Shown piece after piece: positions 1 to 8,743 of a stretch of 64,000 bases of DNA. The position numbers and the translations under genes are program-made. The DNA comes from Dyella sp. ASV21. Lineage in GTDB: Bacteria > Pseudomonadota > Gammaproteobacteria > Xanthomonadales > Rhodanobacteraceae. The stretch is taken from NCBI RefSeq assembly GCF_016428975.1, contig NZ_JAELTT010000007.1, forward strand, positions 1 to 64,000. The letters are read 5' to 3'. The first letter of the stretch is position 1; each line of letters starts with the position of its first letter. Below the pieces are notes generated by a model. It was not told the origin of the DNA and searched no databases. It worked only from the letters and a program-made list of their open reading frames with translations.

Positions 1-129
1 CGTAAGCGCGAGTTGCGGTAAACGAGCACGGATAGCCGCGATGGCCGCCTTGCCTTCGCGCCCGAAGCCCCACACCGCGACGCGGCGTCCGGCAAGATCG
101 GCGATGCGCAACGCCGGGGTGTCGATCAC
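1..129 (-). CDS. murD2: MurD-like UDP-MurNAc-L-Ala:L-Glu ligase (MurD2), N-terminal part only
   Basis: Only the first 43 codons lie in the window; the gene runs off the left edge. The start is a GTG at 129 that overlaps the murL stop in a GTGA arrangement. The visible residues include a Rossmann-type VAVWGFGREGKAA stretch, as at the N-terminus of MurD ligases. The identity leans on the neighbour: in Xanthomonas, MurD2 adds L-glutamate to UDP-MurNAc-L-alanine and MurL then epimerises it. That is known for the family; the assignment here is an inference from a short fragment plus context. Ordinary MurD is the alternative. Confidence 0.7.
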   Translation of the reverse strand, partial: MIDTPALRIADLAGRRVAVWGFGREGKAAIAAIRARLPQLALT

Positions 130-1469
130 GCGAAGAACGCCAAGGCCCGCTGCAGCCGTGCCGGGATGCGATGCTCGCCCGCCGGCTGCAACCAGGGCTC
201 CAGTGCCAGCTCGGCGACATGGAGTTGCGGCAGGATCTCGCTACGGAAGCGCGATACCAGGGCGTCTTCCTGCCATTCCGAGCGCTCGCTCAACGCGTAC
301 ATGGCCGCACGCGCTTCGGCGCCCTCGCCCACGCACTCGAACGGCTTGTGGTCCTGATATTCCAGCAGCGCATCGAAGCCCGGCGCAAGGTTCTCGTCGT
401 CCAGCAGGTTGCGCCCGAAGATGGACAGCAAGCGCGGCTTGGCCAGGAACGGCGCCAGCGCCAGGAACACGAAGTGGCACTTGGGACACTGCCCGCACCA
501 GCGGTCCGCCGGCTTGGGGCCGAGCAGTTTGAAGTTGCGGTTGCAGCTGGAGAACACGTCGAAGTACGGCGTGAGCCTGGCGAAGGCGCGCGTTACCGCC
601 AGTTCGGAATACGGCCGCAGCAGCGAGCAGTAGGTAAGGTCCGCCGCCACGTGCTGATGCAGCCAATCGCCCAGCAATTGCTCAAAGGTATAGCCCTTGC
701 TCCACTGGTGGTTGACCTGCTGGCCGTCGTACTCCAACGTCGCCGCCGATGCGGAGCGCTCGTTGGCGAAGGCGATGCTGTCGTAACCGTAGAGAATCGC
801 CGCCACCGCCAGGATCGCCGAATTCACCGCCGTCACCGGAATGTGGCCGTTCCAGGCGCCCAGGCGATTGAGCTCGAACAGGCCCGGGGCCAGCTCGCGC
901 TGGATGTTGAGCGTGGGCAAGCCGGTGCGTTCGGCGCAAGCGGCGATCAGCGGCGAATTGCCTACCCACACGGCAGTGGCTTCGCCGCCGATGGATTTGA
1001 TTGCTTCCACCGCCACCAGCGAATCCTTGCCGCCACCGATCGGCACCAGGGTGCGGTGCGGCAGGTTGAGCGCGTGCGCCTCGGGCAGCACGTCGCCACC
1101 ACGCGGGAATGCAATACGACCGCGCAGATCCAACCCGTTGCGGTACGCAAACTCGGCCAGCCCATGCAGGTAGAGCGCATCGAGCAGGTCGGCGGTGCTG
1201 CCATCCAGCGGACCACCGACTACCTCGATACGCGGTGGCACACCGGCCTTGTAGTAACTGACGCCAGCGATGAGGTGAAGCAGTTTCAGCGCCTGGTCAA
1301 AGGCAGCCTGGTGCGTGCCGGGCAACGCGGGCGCATGGGGAAAGCGCACGCGCTCGATCAGCTCCTCGCCATGATCGAAGGCGTACACCAGCTCCGCCAC
1401 GCCATCGGCGTAGCTGCAACGCACGAAGCGGAATACCTGGGTCAGGCGGGGGTTGATGTTGGTTGTCAC
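126..1469 (-). CDS. murL: UDP-N-acetyl-muramoyl-L-alanyl-L-glutamate epimerase MurL
   Basis: This 447-residue cytosolic protein matches the MurL family, which converts the L-Glu of UDP-MurNAc-L-Ala-L-Glu to D-Glu for peptidoglycan synthesis and so bypasses free D-glutamate. The length fits the family (about 450). A GGGKDS loop resembling the PP-loop of ATP pyrophosphatases lies near residue 145, and a CxxC pair (WCGQCPKC) lies near residue 335; both fit an enzyme that activates the substrate with ATP. I chose the GTG at 1469 because GGAGA lies seven bases upstream; a TTG at 1475 sits too close to that site. It overlaps the following murD2 start by four bases, so the two are translationally coupled. 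Confidence 0.85.
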   Translation of the reverse strand: MTTNINPRLTQVFRFVRCSYADGVAELVYAFDHGEELIERVRFPHAPALPGTHQAAFDQALKLLHLIAGVSYYKAGVPPRIEVVGGPLDGSTADLLDALYLHGLAEFAYRNGLDLRGRIAFPRGGDVLPEAHALNLPHRTLVPIGGGKDSLVAVEAIKSIGGEATAVWVGNSPLIAACAERTGLPTLNIQRELAPGLFELNRLGAWNGHIPVTAVNSAILAVAAILYGYDSIAFANERSASAATLEYDGQQVNHQWSKGYTFEQLLGDWLHQHVAADLTYCSLLRPYSELAVTRAFARLTPYFDVFSSCNRNFKLLGPKPADRWCGQCPKCHFVFLALAPFLAKPRLLSIFGRNLLDDENLAPGFDALLEYQDHKPFECVGEGAEARAAMYALSERSEWQEDALVSRFRSEILPQLHVAELALEPWLQPAGEHRIPARLQRALAFFA

Positions 1470-1490
1470 TCTCAAGTCTCCGTCGACGCT

Positions 1491-1535
1491 ACTCCCTCTC
1501 CCATGCGGGGAGAGGGCGGGGGTGAGGGGCCGGGC
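1491..1535. repeat. GC-rich interspersed repeat, left copy
   Basis: A palindromic core of CCCTCTCCC...GGGGAGAGGG is followed by a G-rich tail. A similar copy in inverted orientation lies at 1774-1819 and a third, shorter relative at 4684-4708. Such elements are widespread in intergenic regions of gammaproteobacteria. Here two copies bracket a nuclease gene remnant. Confidence 0.6.
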
Positions 1536-1539
1536 TGGC

Positions 1540-1731
1540 CAAGGCCTCCAAAATCACCTCGAGCACGCCTTCCACGTTGTTCAGTACGTCATTGTTCCAG
1601 AAACGCGGCACGCGATAACCCTGTTGCTGGAGCTTTCTCGTGCGCCCTTCGTCATAAATCATCTGCGCGCCATGCCGACCGCCGTCCATTTCCATGACCA
1701 GGCCAGCTTCGAGGCGTTTCATTTCGAACCG
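1540..1731 (-). pseudogene. DUF559-domain (Vsr-like) endonuclease remnant
   Basis: About 63 codons encode the C-terminal half of a DUF559 domain: the EMDGGRH strand with its acidic residue, a YDEGRT helix, the QGYRVPRFWNNDVL segment and a final LEVILEAL helix. The N-terminal half, which normally carries a FRRQ-type strand, is absent from all frames just upstream. There is no convincing start codon or ribosome site, and the frame runs into the flanking repeats on both sides. I read it as a decayed gene left between two inverted repeat copies. DUF559 proteins share the fold of very-short-patch-repair nucleases; no activity is expected from this fragment. Confidence 0.65.
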
Positions 1732-1773
1732 TCCTGTGGAGCGGCTTCGCGAGCACCTGCCCTCCCGCCCTTT

Positions 1774-1819
1774 CCGGGACTCTCCCCGACCCTCTCCCCC
1801 GCAGGGGAGAGGGAGGGAA
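1774..1819. repeat. GC-rich interspersed repeat, right copy (inverted)
   Basis: The reverse complement reads CCTCCCTCTCCCCTGCGGGG and then GAGAGGG, close to the copy at 1491-1535. It ends three bases from the stop codon of the lysC-lysA fusion and could act as its transcription stop. Confidence 0.6.
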
Positions 1820-1822
1820 GCT

Positions 1823-4441
1823 TTACGCCAGGATGATCTCTTCCGCCTCATCGCGCAGGTTGTACGGCGAGGACATGACCTTGCCGTATGCACCCGCCTG
1901 GGCCACCAGCATCACGTCGCCTTCCTGCGGCTCCGGCAGGCGGCGATCGGTGCCGAGCACGTCGCCGCTTTCGCAGATCGGGCCCACCACCTGGAACAGC
2001 GAGGTGGCCGGCTCGTCGAGGCGGCTAAGGTTCACGATTTCGTGCCAGGCTTCGTACAGCGCCGGGCGGATCAGGCTGTTCATGCCCGTGTCCACGCCCA
2101 GGTAGCGGATCTGGCCATTGCCCTTGCCCTTGGTTTGCGTGACCTTGGTGAGCAACACGCCGGCATCGGCCACCAGGTAGCGGCCCGGCTCCATCCACAG
2201 CTTGTAGTGCGGATACGCCGCCTTGACCTCGCGCAGCACTTTGTCGAGCGCGGCTATGTCCAGCCGCGCCTCGCCCGGATGCGAGGGCACGCCAAGGCCA
2301 CCGCCGATGTCCAGGAAGCTGATGCTGCCGATGCGTTCGGCAATGCTCGCCAACTGGCCGTAGACCTCGCCCCAGTGCCCGTCATCGAGAATGCCCGAGC
2401 CCAGGTGGGCGTGCAGGCCTCGCACGGTCACGCCATGGGTATCGGCCAGACGCAGGAAAGCGTCCAGTTGCTCCACCGGCAGGCCGAACTTGCTGCCGCT
2501 GCCACCCGTGCGCACCTTTTCGTGATGCCCCAGGCCGCGACCCAAGTCCAGGCGCAGCACCACTTCGCGACCACGGAACAACTCGCCCCACTGCTCCAAC
2601 TGGTACAGCGAATCCAGCGAGAGCGTGGCGCGCGTGGTGAGCGCCCAGGCGTAATCTTCGCGCGGCGCGAAGTTGGGCGTGAACAGTAGCGGCGCTGATT
2701 CGGGCACCACCGCCATCACCGCCTTCAGCTCGCCCGGCGACACGCACTCGAAACCGAAACCTTCTTCGGCCAATGCCTTGAGGATGGCCGGGTGCGTATT
2801 GGCCTTCACCGCGTAGTGCAGGCGATCCACCGCCGCCAGCGATTTCAGCTCGCGCGCCTGTTGGCGCACGGTGGGCAGGTGATAGACGTAGCGCGGGGTG
2901 CTTTGCGCTCCGATCTTCAAAAGCTCGTCGCGACGCTCCTGGCGCCACCACGAGGCGGCCGGCGGCAGCACTTCACCGCTGCCATACAGGGCCTGCCAAC
3001 TCGGACCGAACAGCGCACTGTCGTCCGTGCGCAGGGCACCGGCGGTAATCAGCAGTTCGTGCAGGTGCGGCAGCAATTCGTCCACCACGTTCTCATCCAC
3101 CACGAAGGTGAGATTGAGGTTGTTGGAGGACTGCGAAATCATGTGCACGCGCAACTGACCGAACTCCGCCAGCACGGTGGACAGCGTGTGCAGCATGGAG
3201 CGCATGCCGCGACCGACCAGCGTGATGGCCGCGCACGGCGCGATCACCTTGACGCGACATACCTTGGCCAGATCGCTCGCCAGCGCGGCGAGCGCGTCGG
3301 AATCGAGCAGGTTTTCGGTGGGGTCCAACGACACCGTGACGTTGGTTTCGGCCGAGCCGATCATGTCCACCGACAGGCCGTGCTGCTTGAAGTTGGCGAA
3401 TACGTCGGCCAGGAAGCCGACCTGCTGCCACATGCCCACCGATTCCATCGACACCAGGGTGATGCCCTTGCGTGCGCTGATGGCCTTGACGCTGGGGGCA
3501 TGCTCACGCACTTCCGGACCGATCAGGGTGCCATCGAGCTCAGGCCGGTTGGTGTCCTTGATCAGCAGCGGCACGCGCGGCTCGCGCAGCGGCGACAGAC
3601 AGCGCGGATGCAGCACCTTGGCGCCGGTGGAGGCGATTTCCTGGGCTTCTTCGTAATCCAGGCGCTGCAACAGGCGTGCGCTGGGCACCTGGCGCGGGTT
3701 GGCGGTGAACATGCCCGCCACGTCGGTCCAGATTTCCACGCGCTGCGCTTTCAGCAATGCGCCAAAGTACGAAGCAGACGTATCCGAACCGCCGCGACCG
3801 AGCAGCACCGTGCGGCCGAGTTCCTCGCGGGCAATAAAGCCTTGCGTGATGAACACGTTGCCCTGCGCGGCCAGGCGCGCGTTGAGCGCCGGGTCCGGCT
3901 TGGTCTCCACCATCGCCGAGAGCAGCTTGGTGCGCTCGTTCTGGTTGGGCAGCGCAATGGCCTTAAGGCAGTCGCGCGCATCCACCCACTGCGTGGGCAG
4001 CCCGCTATGACTCAGGAAAGCCGCGCCCAGCGCGCTGGACATCAGCTCGCCGTGTGCCTGCACCAAGGCCTGCCAGGCCAGCTCGCCCAGCAGCGAAGGA
4101 CCATCCTCCGCAAGCTGTGCCAGTTCGGCCAGTCGGGCGCCGAGCGTGTCCGGAACCGCCAGCTGCATGTGATCGAGCAAGTCGTAATGACGTTGCGCGA
4201 TCGCCTTGGCAGCCTCGATGCGTTTGCCCTTGTCTTCCTGTGCGCACAGTTGTTTGAGTGCGTCGGTGATGCCGGAGAGCGCCGAAACGACAACGAGCAC
4301 GCGGGCGCCTTCGGCGCGGCGGCTGGCTACCAGCTCCAGAATGTTCTGCCAGCGCGGCAGGGTGGCGACACTGGTGCCGCCAAACTTCATCACGATCCAG
4401 GATGCGTCTGCAGGGAGCGACGCGGGGCTTTGCGGGTTCAC
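1823..4441 (-). CDS. lysC-lysA: bifunctional aspartate kinase / diaminopimelate decarboxylase
   Basis: This 872-residue fusion carries the first and last enzymes of lysine synthesis. Residues about 17-450 are aspartate kinase: the KFGGTSV nucleotide motif is at 19-25, a GRGGSDTSA segment is in the catalytic core, and a tandem ACT regulatory region lies at about 310-450. Residues about 490-872 are a PLP-dependent alanine-racemase-fold decarboxylase: HYAVKAN with the Schiff-base lysine at 546, then HLGSG, EPGR and CESGD. The GTG at 4441 has AAGG five bases upstream; an ATG at 4390 immediately precedes KFGGTSV and would leave no N-terminal lead. The fusion is characteristic of Xanthomonadaceae and relatives. 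The ACT domains suggest feedback control, but the effector cannot be read from sequence. Confidence 0.93.
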   Translation of the reverse strand: MNPQSPASLPADASWIVMKFGGTSVATLPRWQNILELVASRRAEGARVLVVVSALSGITDALKQLCAQEDKGKRIEAAKAIAQRHYDLLDHMQLAVPDTLGARLAELAQLAEDGPSLLGELAWQALVQAHGELMSSALGAAFLSHSGLPTQWVDARDCLKAIALPNQNERTKLLSAMVETKPDPALNARLAAQGNVFITQGFIAREELGRTVLLGRGGSDTSASYFGALLKAQRVEIWTDVAGMFTANPRQVPSARLLQRLDYEEAQEIASTGAKVLHPRCLSPLREPRVPLLIKDTNRPELDGTLIGPEVREHAPSVKAISARKGITLVSMESVGMWQQVGFLADVFANFKQHGLSVDMIGSAETNVTVSLDPTENLLDSDALAALASDLAKVCRVKVIAPCAAITLVGRGMRSMLHTLSTVLAEFGQLRVHMISQSSNNLNLTFVVDENVVDELLPHLHELLITAGALRTDDSALFGPSWQALYGSGEVLPPAASWWRQERRDELLKIGAQSTPRYVYHLPTVRQQARELKSLAAVDRLHYAVKANTHPAILKALAEEGFGFECVSPGELKAVMAVVPESAPLLFTPNFAPREDYAWALTTRATLSLDSLYQLEQWGELFRGREVVLRLDLGRGLGHHEKVRTGGSGSKFGLPVEQLDAFLRLADTHGVTVRGLHAHLGSGILDDGHWGEVYGQLASIAERIGSISFLDIGGGLGVPSHPGEARLDIAALDKVLREVKAAYPHYKLWMEPGRYLVADAGVLLTKVTQTKGKGNGQIRYLGVDTGMNSLIRPALYEAWHEIVNLSRLDEPATSLFQVVGPICESGDVLGTDRRLPEPQEGDVMLVAQAGAYGKVMSSPYNLRDEAEEIILA

Positions 4442-4620
4442 GGTTACCTTCGGTAGTGGTGGTTGAAAAGACAATCTTGGAGTGTTGCGCCGCAGCAGGC
4501 GGAATGCAACCGCCACGCGCTGTCGGCGTTTGGATGGCTAAATGCGCTGGCGCATGGGAATCGTCTCAACCGATGACCCGCCGCATGCTCAGGAGGCGGC
4601 CGGTTGCCACCGACCTGCCC

Positions 4621-4648
4621 CGTCATGCCCGCGAAAGCGGGCATGACG
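4621..4648. repeat. REP-like perfect hairpin
   Basis: A perfect 12-bp inverted repeat with a GAAA loop (CGTCATGCCCGC / GCGGGCATGACG). It matches the common proteobacterial repeat whose translation reads PAFAGM. A second copy with one stem mismatch is at 25716-25739. Confidence 0.7.
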
Positions 4649-4650
4649 AG

Positions 4651-4679
4651 GCGGGGTGCGTGCGGTTACCGCACCCCGC
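4651..4679. terminator. hairpin downstream of the fumarase gene
   Basis: A perfect 10-bp stem (GCGGGGTGCG / CGCACCCCGC) around a nine-base loop, directly beside the REP-like hairpin and a short CCCCCTCGCGGGG palindrome at 4688-4702. There is no T-run, so termination is an inference from position downstream of the minus-strand fumarase gene. Confidence 0.45.
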
Positions 4680-4722
4680 TCTGCCCTCCCCCTCGCGGGG
4701 AGAGGGAAAGAGCAACTTGGCG

Positions 4723-6237
4723 TTACGCCACCACCACGGGGATCTTGCCGATGCGGGCCTGCCATTCCTTGGGACCGGTCTGGTGCACCGAGGTACCGGC
4801 GGAGTCGACGGCGACCGTTACCGGCATGTCTTTCACATCGAACTCGTAGATGGCTTCCATGCCCAGGTCGGCAAAGCCCACCACGCGGCTGGCCTTGATG
4901 GCCTTGGACACCAGGTAGGCAGCGCCGCCCACGGCCATCAGGTACACCGACTTGTGCTTTTTGATCGCCTCGATGGCTGCCGGGCCGCGCTCGGCCTTGC
5001 CAACCATGCCCAGCAGGCCGGTCTGCGCGAGCACCTGCTCGGTGAACTTGTCCATGCGGGTGGCGGTGGTGGGGCCGGCAGGGCCCACCACTTCGTCGCG
5101 CACCGGATCGACCGGGCCCACGTAGTAAATGAAGCGGCCCTTGAAATCCACCGGCAGCGGCTCGCCCTTGTTGAGCATGTCCACCATGCGCTTGTGCGCG
5201 GCATCGCGACCGGTGAGCAACTTGCCGTTGAGCAGCAGCACTTCGCCGGGCTTCCAGCTGGCGACTTCTTCCGCCGTCACCGTGTCGAGGTTCACGCGAC
5301 GACCCTTGCTGGCGTCGTAGGTGAGCTTGGGCCAGTCTTCCAGCGACGGCGGATCGAGTGCGACCGGGCCGGAGCCATCCAACGTGAAGTGGGCGTGGCG
5401 CGTAGCGGCGCAATTGGGAATCAGCGCCACCGGCAGGTTCGCCGCGTGGGTCGGGTAATCCTTGATCTTGATGTCGAGCACGGTGGTGAGGCCACCGAGG
5501 CCCTGCGCGCCAATGCCCAGCGCGTTGACCTTTTCATACAGTTCGATGCGCAGCTCTTCGGCCCGATTGCTCGGGCCGCGGGCGATCAGATCCTGAATGT
5601 CGATCGGCTCCATCAGTGCTTCCTTGGCCAACAGCATGGCCTTTTCGGCGGTGCCGCCGATGCCGATGCCCAGCATGCCCGGGGGGCACCAGCCGGCGCC
5701 CATGGTCGGCACGGTCTTGAGTACCCAGTCCACGATGGAGTCGGACGGGTTGAGCATGGCGAATTTGGACTTGGCCTCCGAGCCGCCACCCTTGGCGGCC
5801 ACGATCACATCCACGGTGTTGCCCGGCACGATCGAGACATTGATGACCGCGGGGGTATTGTCCTTGGTGTTGCTGCGCTTGCCGGCCGGATCGGCCAGCA
5901 CGCTGGCGCGCAGCTTGTTGTCCGGATCGTTATAGGCGCGGCGTACGCCTTCATTGACCATGTCTTCCAGCGACAGGGTGGCATCCCACTGCACGTTCAT
6001 GCCCACCTTGAGGAAGACGGTGACGATGCCCGTGTCCTGGCACAGCGGGCGATGGCCTTCGGCGGCCATGCGGGAGTTGATCAGGATCTGCGCCATCGCG
6101 TCCTTGGCCGCCGGCGACTCCTCGCGCTCGTACGCGGCGGCGAGGTTGGTGATGTAGTCGACGGGGTGGTAGTAGCTGATGTACTGCAGGGCGTCGGCGA
6201 CGGACTGGATCAAATCGTCTTGCTTGATGGTGGTCAT
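4723..6237 (-). CDS. fumA: class I fumarate hydratase (4Fe-4S)
   Basis: This 504-residue cytosolic enzyme interconverts fumarate and malate in the TCA cycle. It is a single-chain class I fumarase combining the alpha and beta domains. The three cysteines expected to hold the catalytic 4Fe-4S cluster are visible at C66 (CQDTG), C184 (WCPPG) and C276 (NCAATR). The C-terminal domain contains VGPAGPTTATRMD and GKAERG segments typical of the family. The start is the ATG at 6237, matching the usual N-terminus; GGAG lies a rather long 14 bases upstream. The gene stands alone on the minus strand, divergent from the protease at 6672. Class I fumarases are oxygen-sensitive because of the exposed cluster. 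Confidence 0.92.
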   Translation of the reverse strand: MTTIKQDDLIQSVADALQYISYYHPVDYITNLAAAYEREESPAAKDAMAQILINSRMAAEGHRPLCQDTGIVTVFLKVGMNVQWDATLSLEDMVNEGVRRAYNDPDNKLRASVLADPAGKRSNTKDNTPAVINVSIVPGNTVDVIVAAKGGGSEAKSKFAMLNPSDSIVDWVLKTVPTMGAGWCPPGMLGIGIGGTAEKAMLLAKEALMEPIDIQDLIARGPSNRAEELRIELYEKVNALGIGAQGLGGLTTVLDIKIKDYPTHAANLPVALIPNCAATRHAHFTLDGSGPVALDPPSLEDWPKLTYDASKGRRVNLDTVTAEEVASWKPGEVLLLNGKLLTGRDAAHKRMVDMLNKGEPLPVDFKGRFIYYVGPVDPVRDEVVGPAGPTTATRMDKFTEQVLAQTGLLGMVGKAERGPAAIEAIKKHKSVYLMAVGGAAYLVSKAIKASRVVGFADLGMEAIYEFDVKDMPVTVAVDSAGTSVHQTGPKEWQARIGKIPVVVA

Positions 6238-6671
6238 GGCGGCTGCTTCGACTCCGGGGGGAAACGGCGCCGAAAACAGACTGTCAACGACGCACAACCC
6301 TTCTATTGTGCCGCAAACCAGCCTCAAGCCCGAAAAAATGCCCGCCAGCCCCCGGGCCACGCGACCCGCCGGACGACCGGGACACCCTTCCATCATTCTT
6401 ATCTGCCAAAAGGCATAGCCGCAATTTCATGCGGAAGGATTTTGAGACAGCGCAACGATTTCGTATTTTTTTGCGCAAATCCAGTCACTTGCCGGATTCT
6501 TGCGCTCGCCGGTAGGGTCGTCTCGCCAGCACGGATATTTCAGGGGGCCGGGCTGCGCATGTTGGGGAAATGGATCAGTCGTAAGGCTCACTGTCTCGCC
6601 GGAAGTCCGGTGGCATTGCCCACGCCGCCGCACGCATCCGCCGGGCCGCTTCTACCCTGGAGAATCAAAAC
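6238..6671. other. divergent intergenic region
   Basis: This 434-bp gap separates divergent fumarase and protease genes and must hold both promoters. The stretch at about 6400-6490 is clearly AT-richer than its surroundings. I could not assign a convincing promoter pair or operator, and I see no gene. Confidence 0.5.
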
Positions 6672-8594
6672 ATGCTCTCGACCTTGCATCGCAAGTCGCT
6701 CGCGGCTTCGCTCGCTCTGCTGTTTTGTGGCTACACCACCGTATCGATGGCGGGCGCCGCCTCGCCCTCCGACCTCGGCCCCAGCGATACCAACCAGCAG
6801 GTGAGCGTCACCCTGGTGCTGGGCTTGCGCAACCAGGACTCGCTTGAGAAGTTCATCGAGAGCACGGTCACCCAAGGCAATCCGAACTACCACCGCTTCC
6901 TTACCACCGACCAGTTCGCCGATCGCTTCGGCGCCAGCGCCAGCGACATCGCGCAGGTGCAGGCCTTCGTCAAGCAGCAAGGCCTGACCCAGCTGGAGTT
7001 GCTGCCCAATCACCTGGCGATCAAGGTGAGCGGCACGGTGGGGCAGTTCAACAAGGCCTTCCAGACGTCCATCCACGACTACCGCGCGGCGGATGGCAGC
7101 ACATTCCGTCGTCCCAACGCCACGCCTTCGCTGCCCTCCTCGCTGTCGGGCACGCTGGTGGTAGCCTCGGGCTTGAGCACGCAGGCGCGCTATCGCTCGC
7201 ATCGCTTGAGCGCTATCGAGCCGCCGCAGCCGACCGCCGCGCTTGCACAGGCGCAGACGCTCGCCAAGAGCGCCACTGCCGCCGCGCCAGCCAGCAATCC
7301 CTGTCCGGGCAACGCCACCGCCACCTGCAAGCCGGGCGCGTTCACCGTGGGCGACGTCGCCAATCGCTACAACATCAACCCGCTCTATCGCGCGGGCATC
7401 AACGGTCGCGGCGCCACCATCGGTATCGCCACCCTGGCGGACTTCGTACCCGCGGATGCCTACACCTACTGGAGCACCATCGGCCTTCCGGTGAAGCCCA
7501 ACCGCATCAAGCAGGTGCACGTGGATGGCGGCGGCCAGCTCGGCGGCGCCGCCGGCTCGGGCGAAACCTCGCTGGACGTGGAGCAGTCGGGTGGCCTGGC
7601 GCCATGGGCCGACATCATCGTCTACGACGCGCCCAACACCGACTCGGGCTTCTTCGACGTCTTCAACCAGGCCGTGTCCGACAACAAGGTGGACAGTCTG
7701 TCGGTGAGCTGGGGTTCGCCGGAGATCTTCTATTTCCCGCAGCTCAATGGCGGCGTGGACTTTACCGACGAACTGCGCGCGTTCCACCAGGTTTTCCTGG
7801 AAGCGGCAGCGCAGGGCATTTCCATGTTCGCGACGGCGGGCGATTCGGGTGCCTATGACACCGTGCGCGATCTCGGCGGCCTGCCCACCGATCCGGTGCC
7901 CCCGCCGCTCACTACGGATGCCCCGGGCTCTGATCCGTACATCACCACCGCGGGCGGCACCACCGTGCCCTTCACCTACAGCTTCCGCAAAGGACCGACC
8001 GCGTCGATCACCAAGGAATCGGTCTGGGGTTGGGATTACATCGCCAACTATTTCCAGAACAACCTCGGCATCGACCTGCTGCCCAATGTGTTCTCGGTGG
8101 GCGGCGGCGGCGGCGTGAGCGTGTACTGGCCGCTGCCGCGCTATCAGCAGTTCACCCAGGGCATCCGGCGCAGCGAAAGGAACCAGACGCTCTCGCTACC
8201 GGCGGATGGCATCAACTACACGCTGCCGGCCAACTACCGCGGCCGGAACGTGCCGGATATCTCGCTCAACGCGGACCCGGAAACCGGCTACAGCTTTGTA
8301 TCCTCGACCGATGGCGCTGGCCTGCTTACCGGCGAGGGCGGCACCAGCTTCGTGGCGCCGCAGCTCAACGGCATCTCGGCGCTGATCACGCAAACCACGC
8401 ACGGTCGCGTAGGCTTGTGGAATCCGCAGGTGTACGCCTTGCAGAACATCTTCGGCTACGGGCCGTATTCGGCCTTCGGGGATATCCGCTCGGGCGACAA
8501 CTGGTTCTACTACGGCGCGCCCGGCTACGAGCCCGGCTCGGGCATCGGCACGCTCAACGTGACCAACCTGGCCTTGTTCCTCAGCGTGTTCTGA
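6672..8594 (+). CDS. secreted S53 family serine-carboxyl peptidase (sedolisin)
   Basis: This 640-residue secreted endopeptidase belongs to the sedolisin family, active at acid pH. It has a signal peptide (about 1-27), a pro-kumamolisin activation domain (about 40-180), a linker and the S53 catalytic domain. The catalytic set is visible: Glu298 and Asp302 in GETSLDVEQS, oxyanion Asp391 in ATAGDSG and nucleophile Ser559 in GGTSFVAP. The C-terminal GSGIGTLNV region is where this family binds calcium. The ATG has GGAG nine bases upstream. The gene is monocistronic, closed by a terminator at 8634. It probably scavenges protein outside the cell; the substrate is unknown. It resembles pseudomonalisin and kumamolisin. 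Confidence 0.9.
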   Translation: MLSTLHRKSLAASLALLFCGYTTVSMAGAASPSDLGPSDTNQQVSVTLVLGLRNQDSLEKFIESTVTQGNPNYHRFLTTDQFADRFGASASDIAQVQAFVKQQGLTQLELLPNHLAIKVSGTVGQFNKAFQTSIHDYRAADGSTFRRPNATPSLPSSLSGTLVVASGLSTQARYRSHRLSAIEPPQPTAALAQAQTLAKSATAAAPASNPCPGNATATCKPGAFTVGDVANRYNINPLYRAGINGRGATIGIATLADFVPADAYTYWSTIGLPVKPNRIKQVHVDGGGQLGGAAGSGETSLDVEQSGGLAPWADIIVYDAPNTDSGFFDVFNQAVSDNKVDSLSVSWGSPEIFYFPQLNGGVDFTDELRAFHQVFLEAAAQGISMFATAGDSGAYDTVRDLGGLPTDPVPPPLTTDAPGSDPYITTAGGTTVPFTYSFRKGPTASITKESVWGWDYIANYFQNNLGIDLLPNVFSVGGGGGVSVYWPLPRYQQFTQGIRRSERNQTLSLPADGINYTLPANYRGRNVPDISLNADPETGYSFVSSTDGAGLLTGEGGTSFVAPQLNGISALITQTTHGRVGLWNPQVYALQNIFGYGPYSAFGDIRSGDNWFYYGAPGYEPGSGIGTLNVTNLALFLSVF

Positions 8595-8633
8595 TCGAAA
8601 CGGTCTGACTCAACACAGCTCGCGTGCAACCCA

Positions 8634-8664
8634 GGGCCGGCGTCGCCAGACGTCGGCCCTTTTC
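8634..8664 (+). terminator. rho-independent terminator after the sedolisin gene
   Basis: An 11-bp stem with one mismatch (GGGCCGGCGTC / GACGTCGGCCC) and a GCCA loop, followed by TTTTC. Confidence 0.8.
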
Positions 8665-8743
8665 ATTGGCGAAGCGGCGCCAGGGCTTGCTGAGGGCGGG
8701 CCCAACCGCCATGCTCGCCCCATCTCCAGCATTGCAGAGTTCC

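Noticed and set aside
171-1697. Long plus-strand open frame over murL
   Set aside because: It is antisense to a clear family match and has arginine- and histidine-rich composition typical of reversed GC-rich genes.
4442-4620. Lysine riboswitch upstream of lysC-lysA
   Set aside because: The leader is short and I see no lysine-aptamer pattern or anti-terminator pair.
4402-6804. 800-codon plus-strand frame over the fumarase gene
   Set aside because: Antisense shadow of fumarase, whose cysteine ligands and motifs are all on the minus strand.
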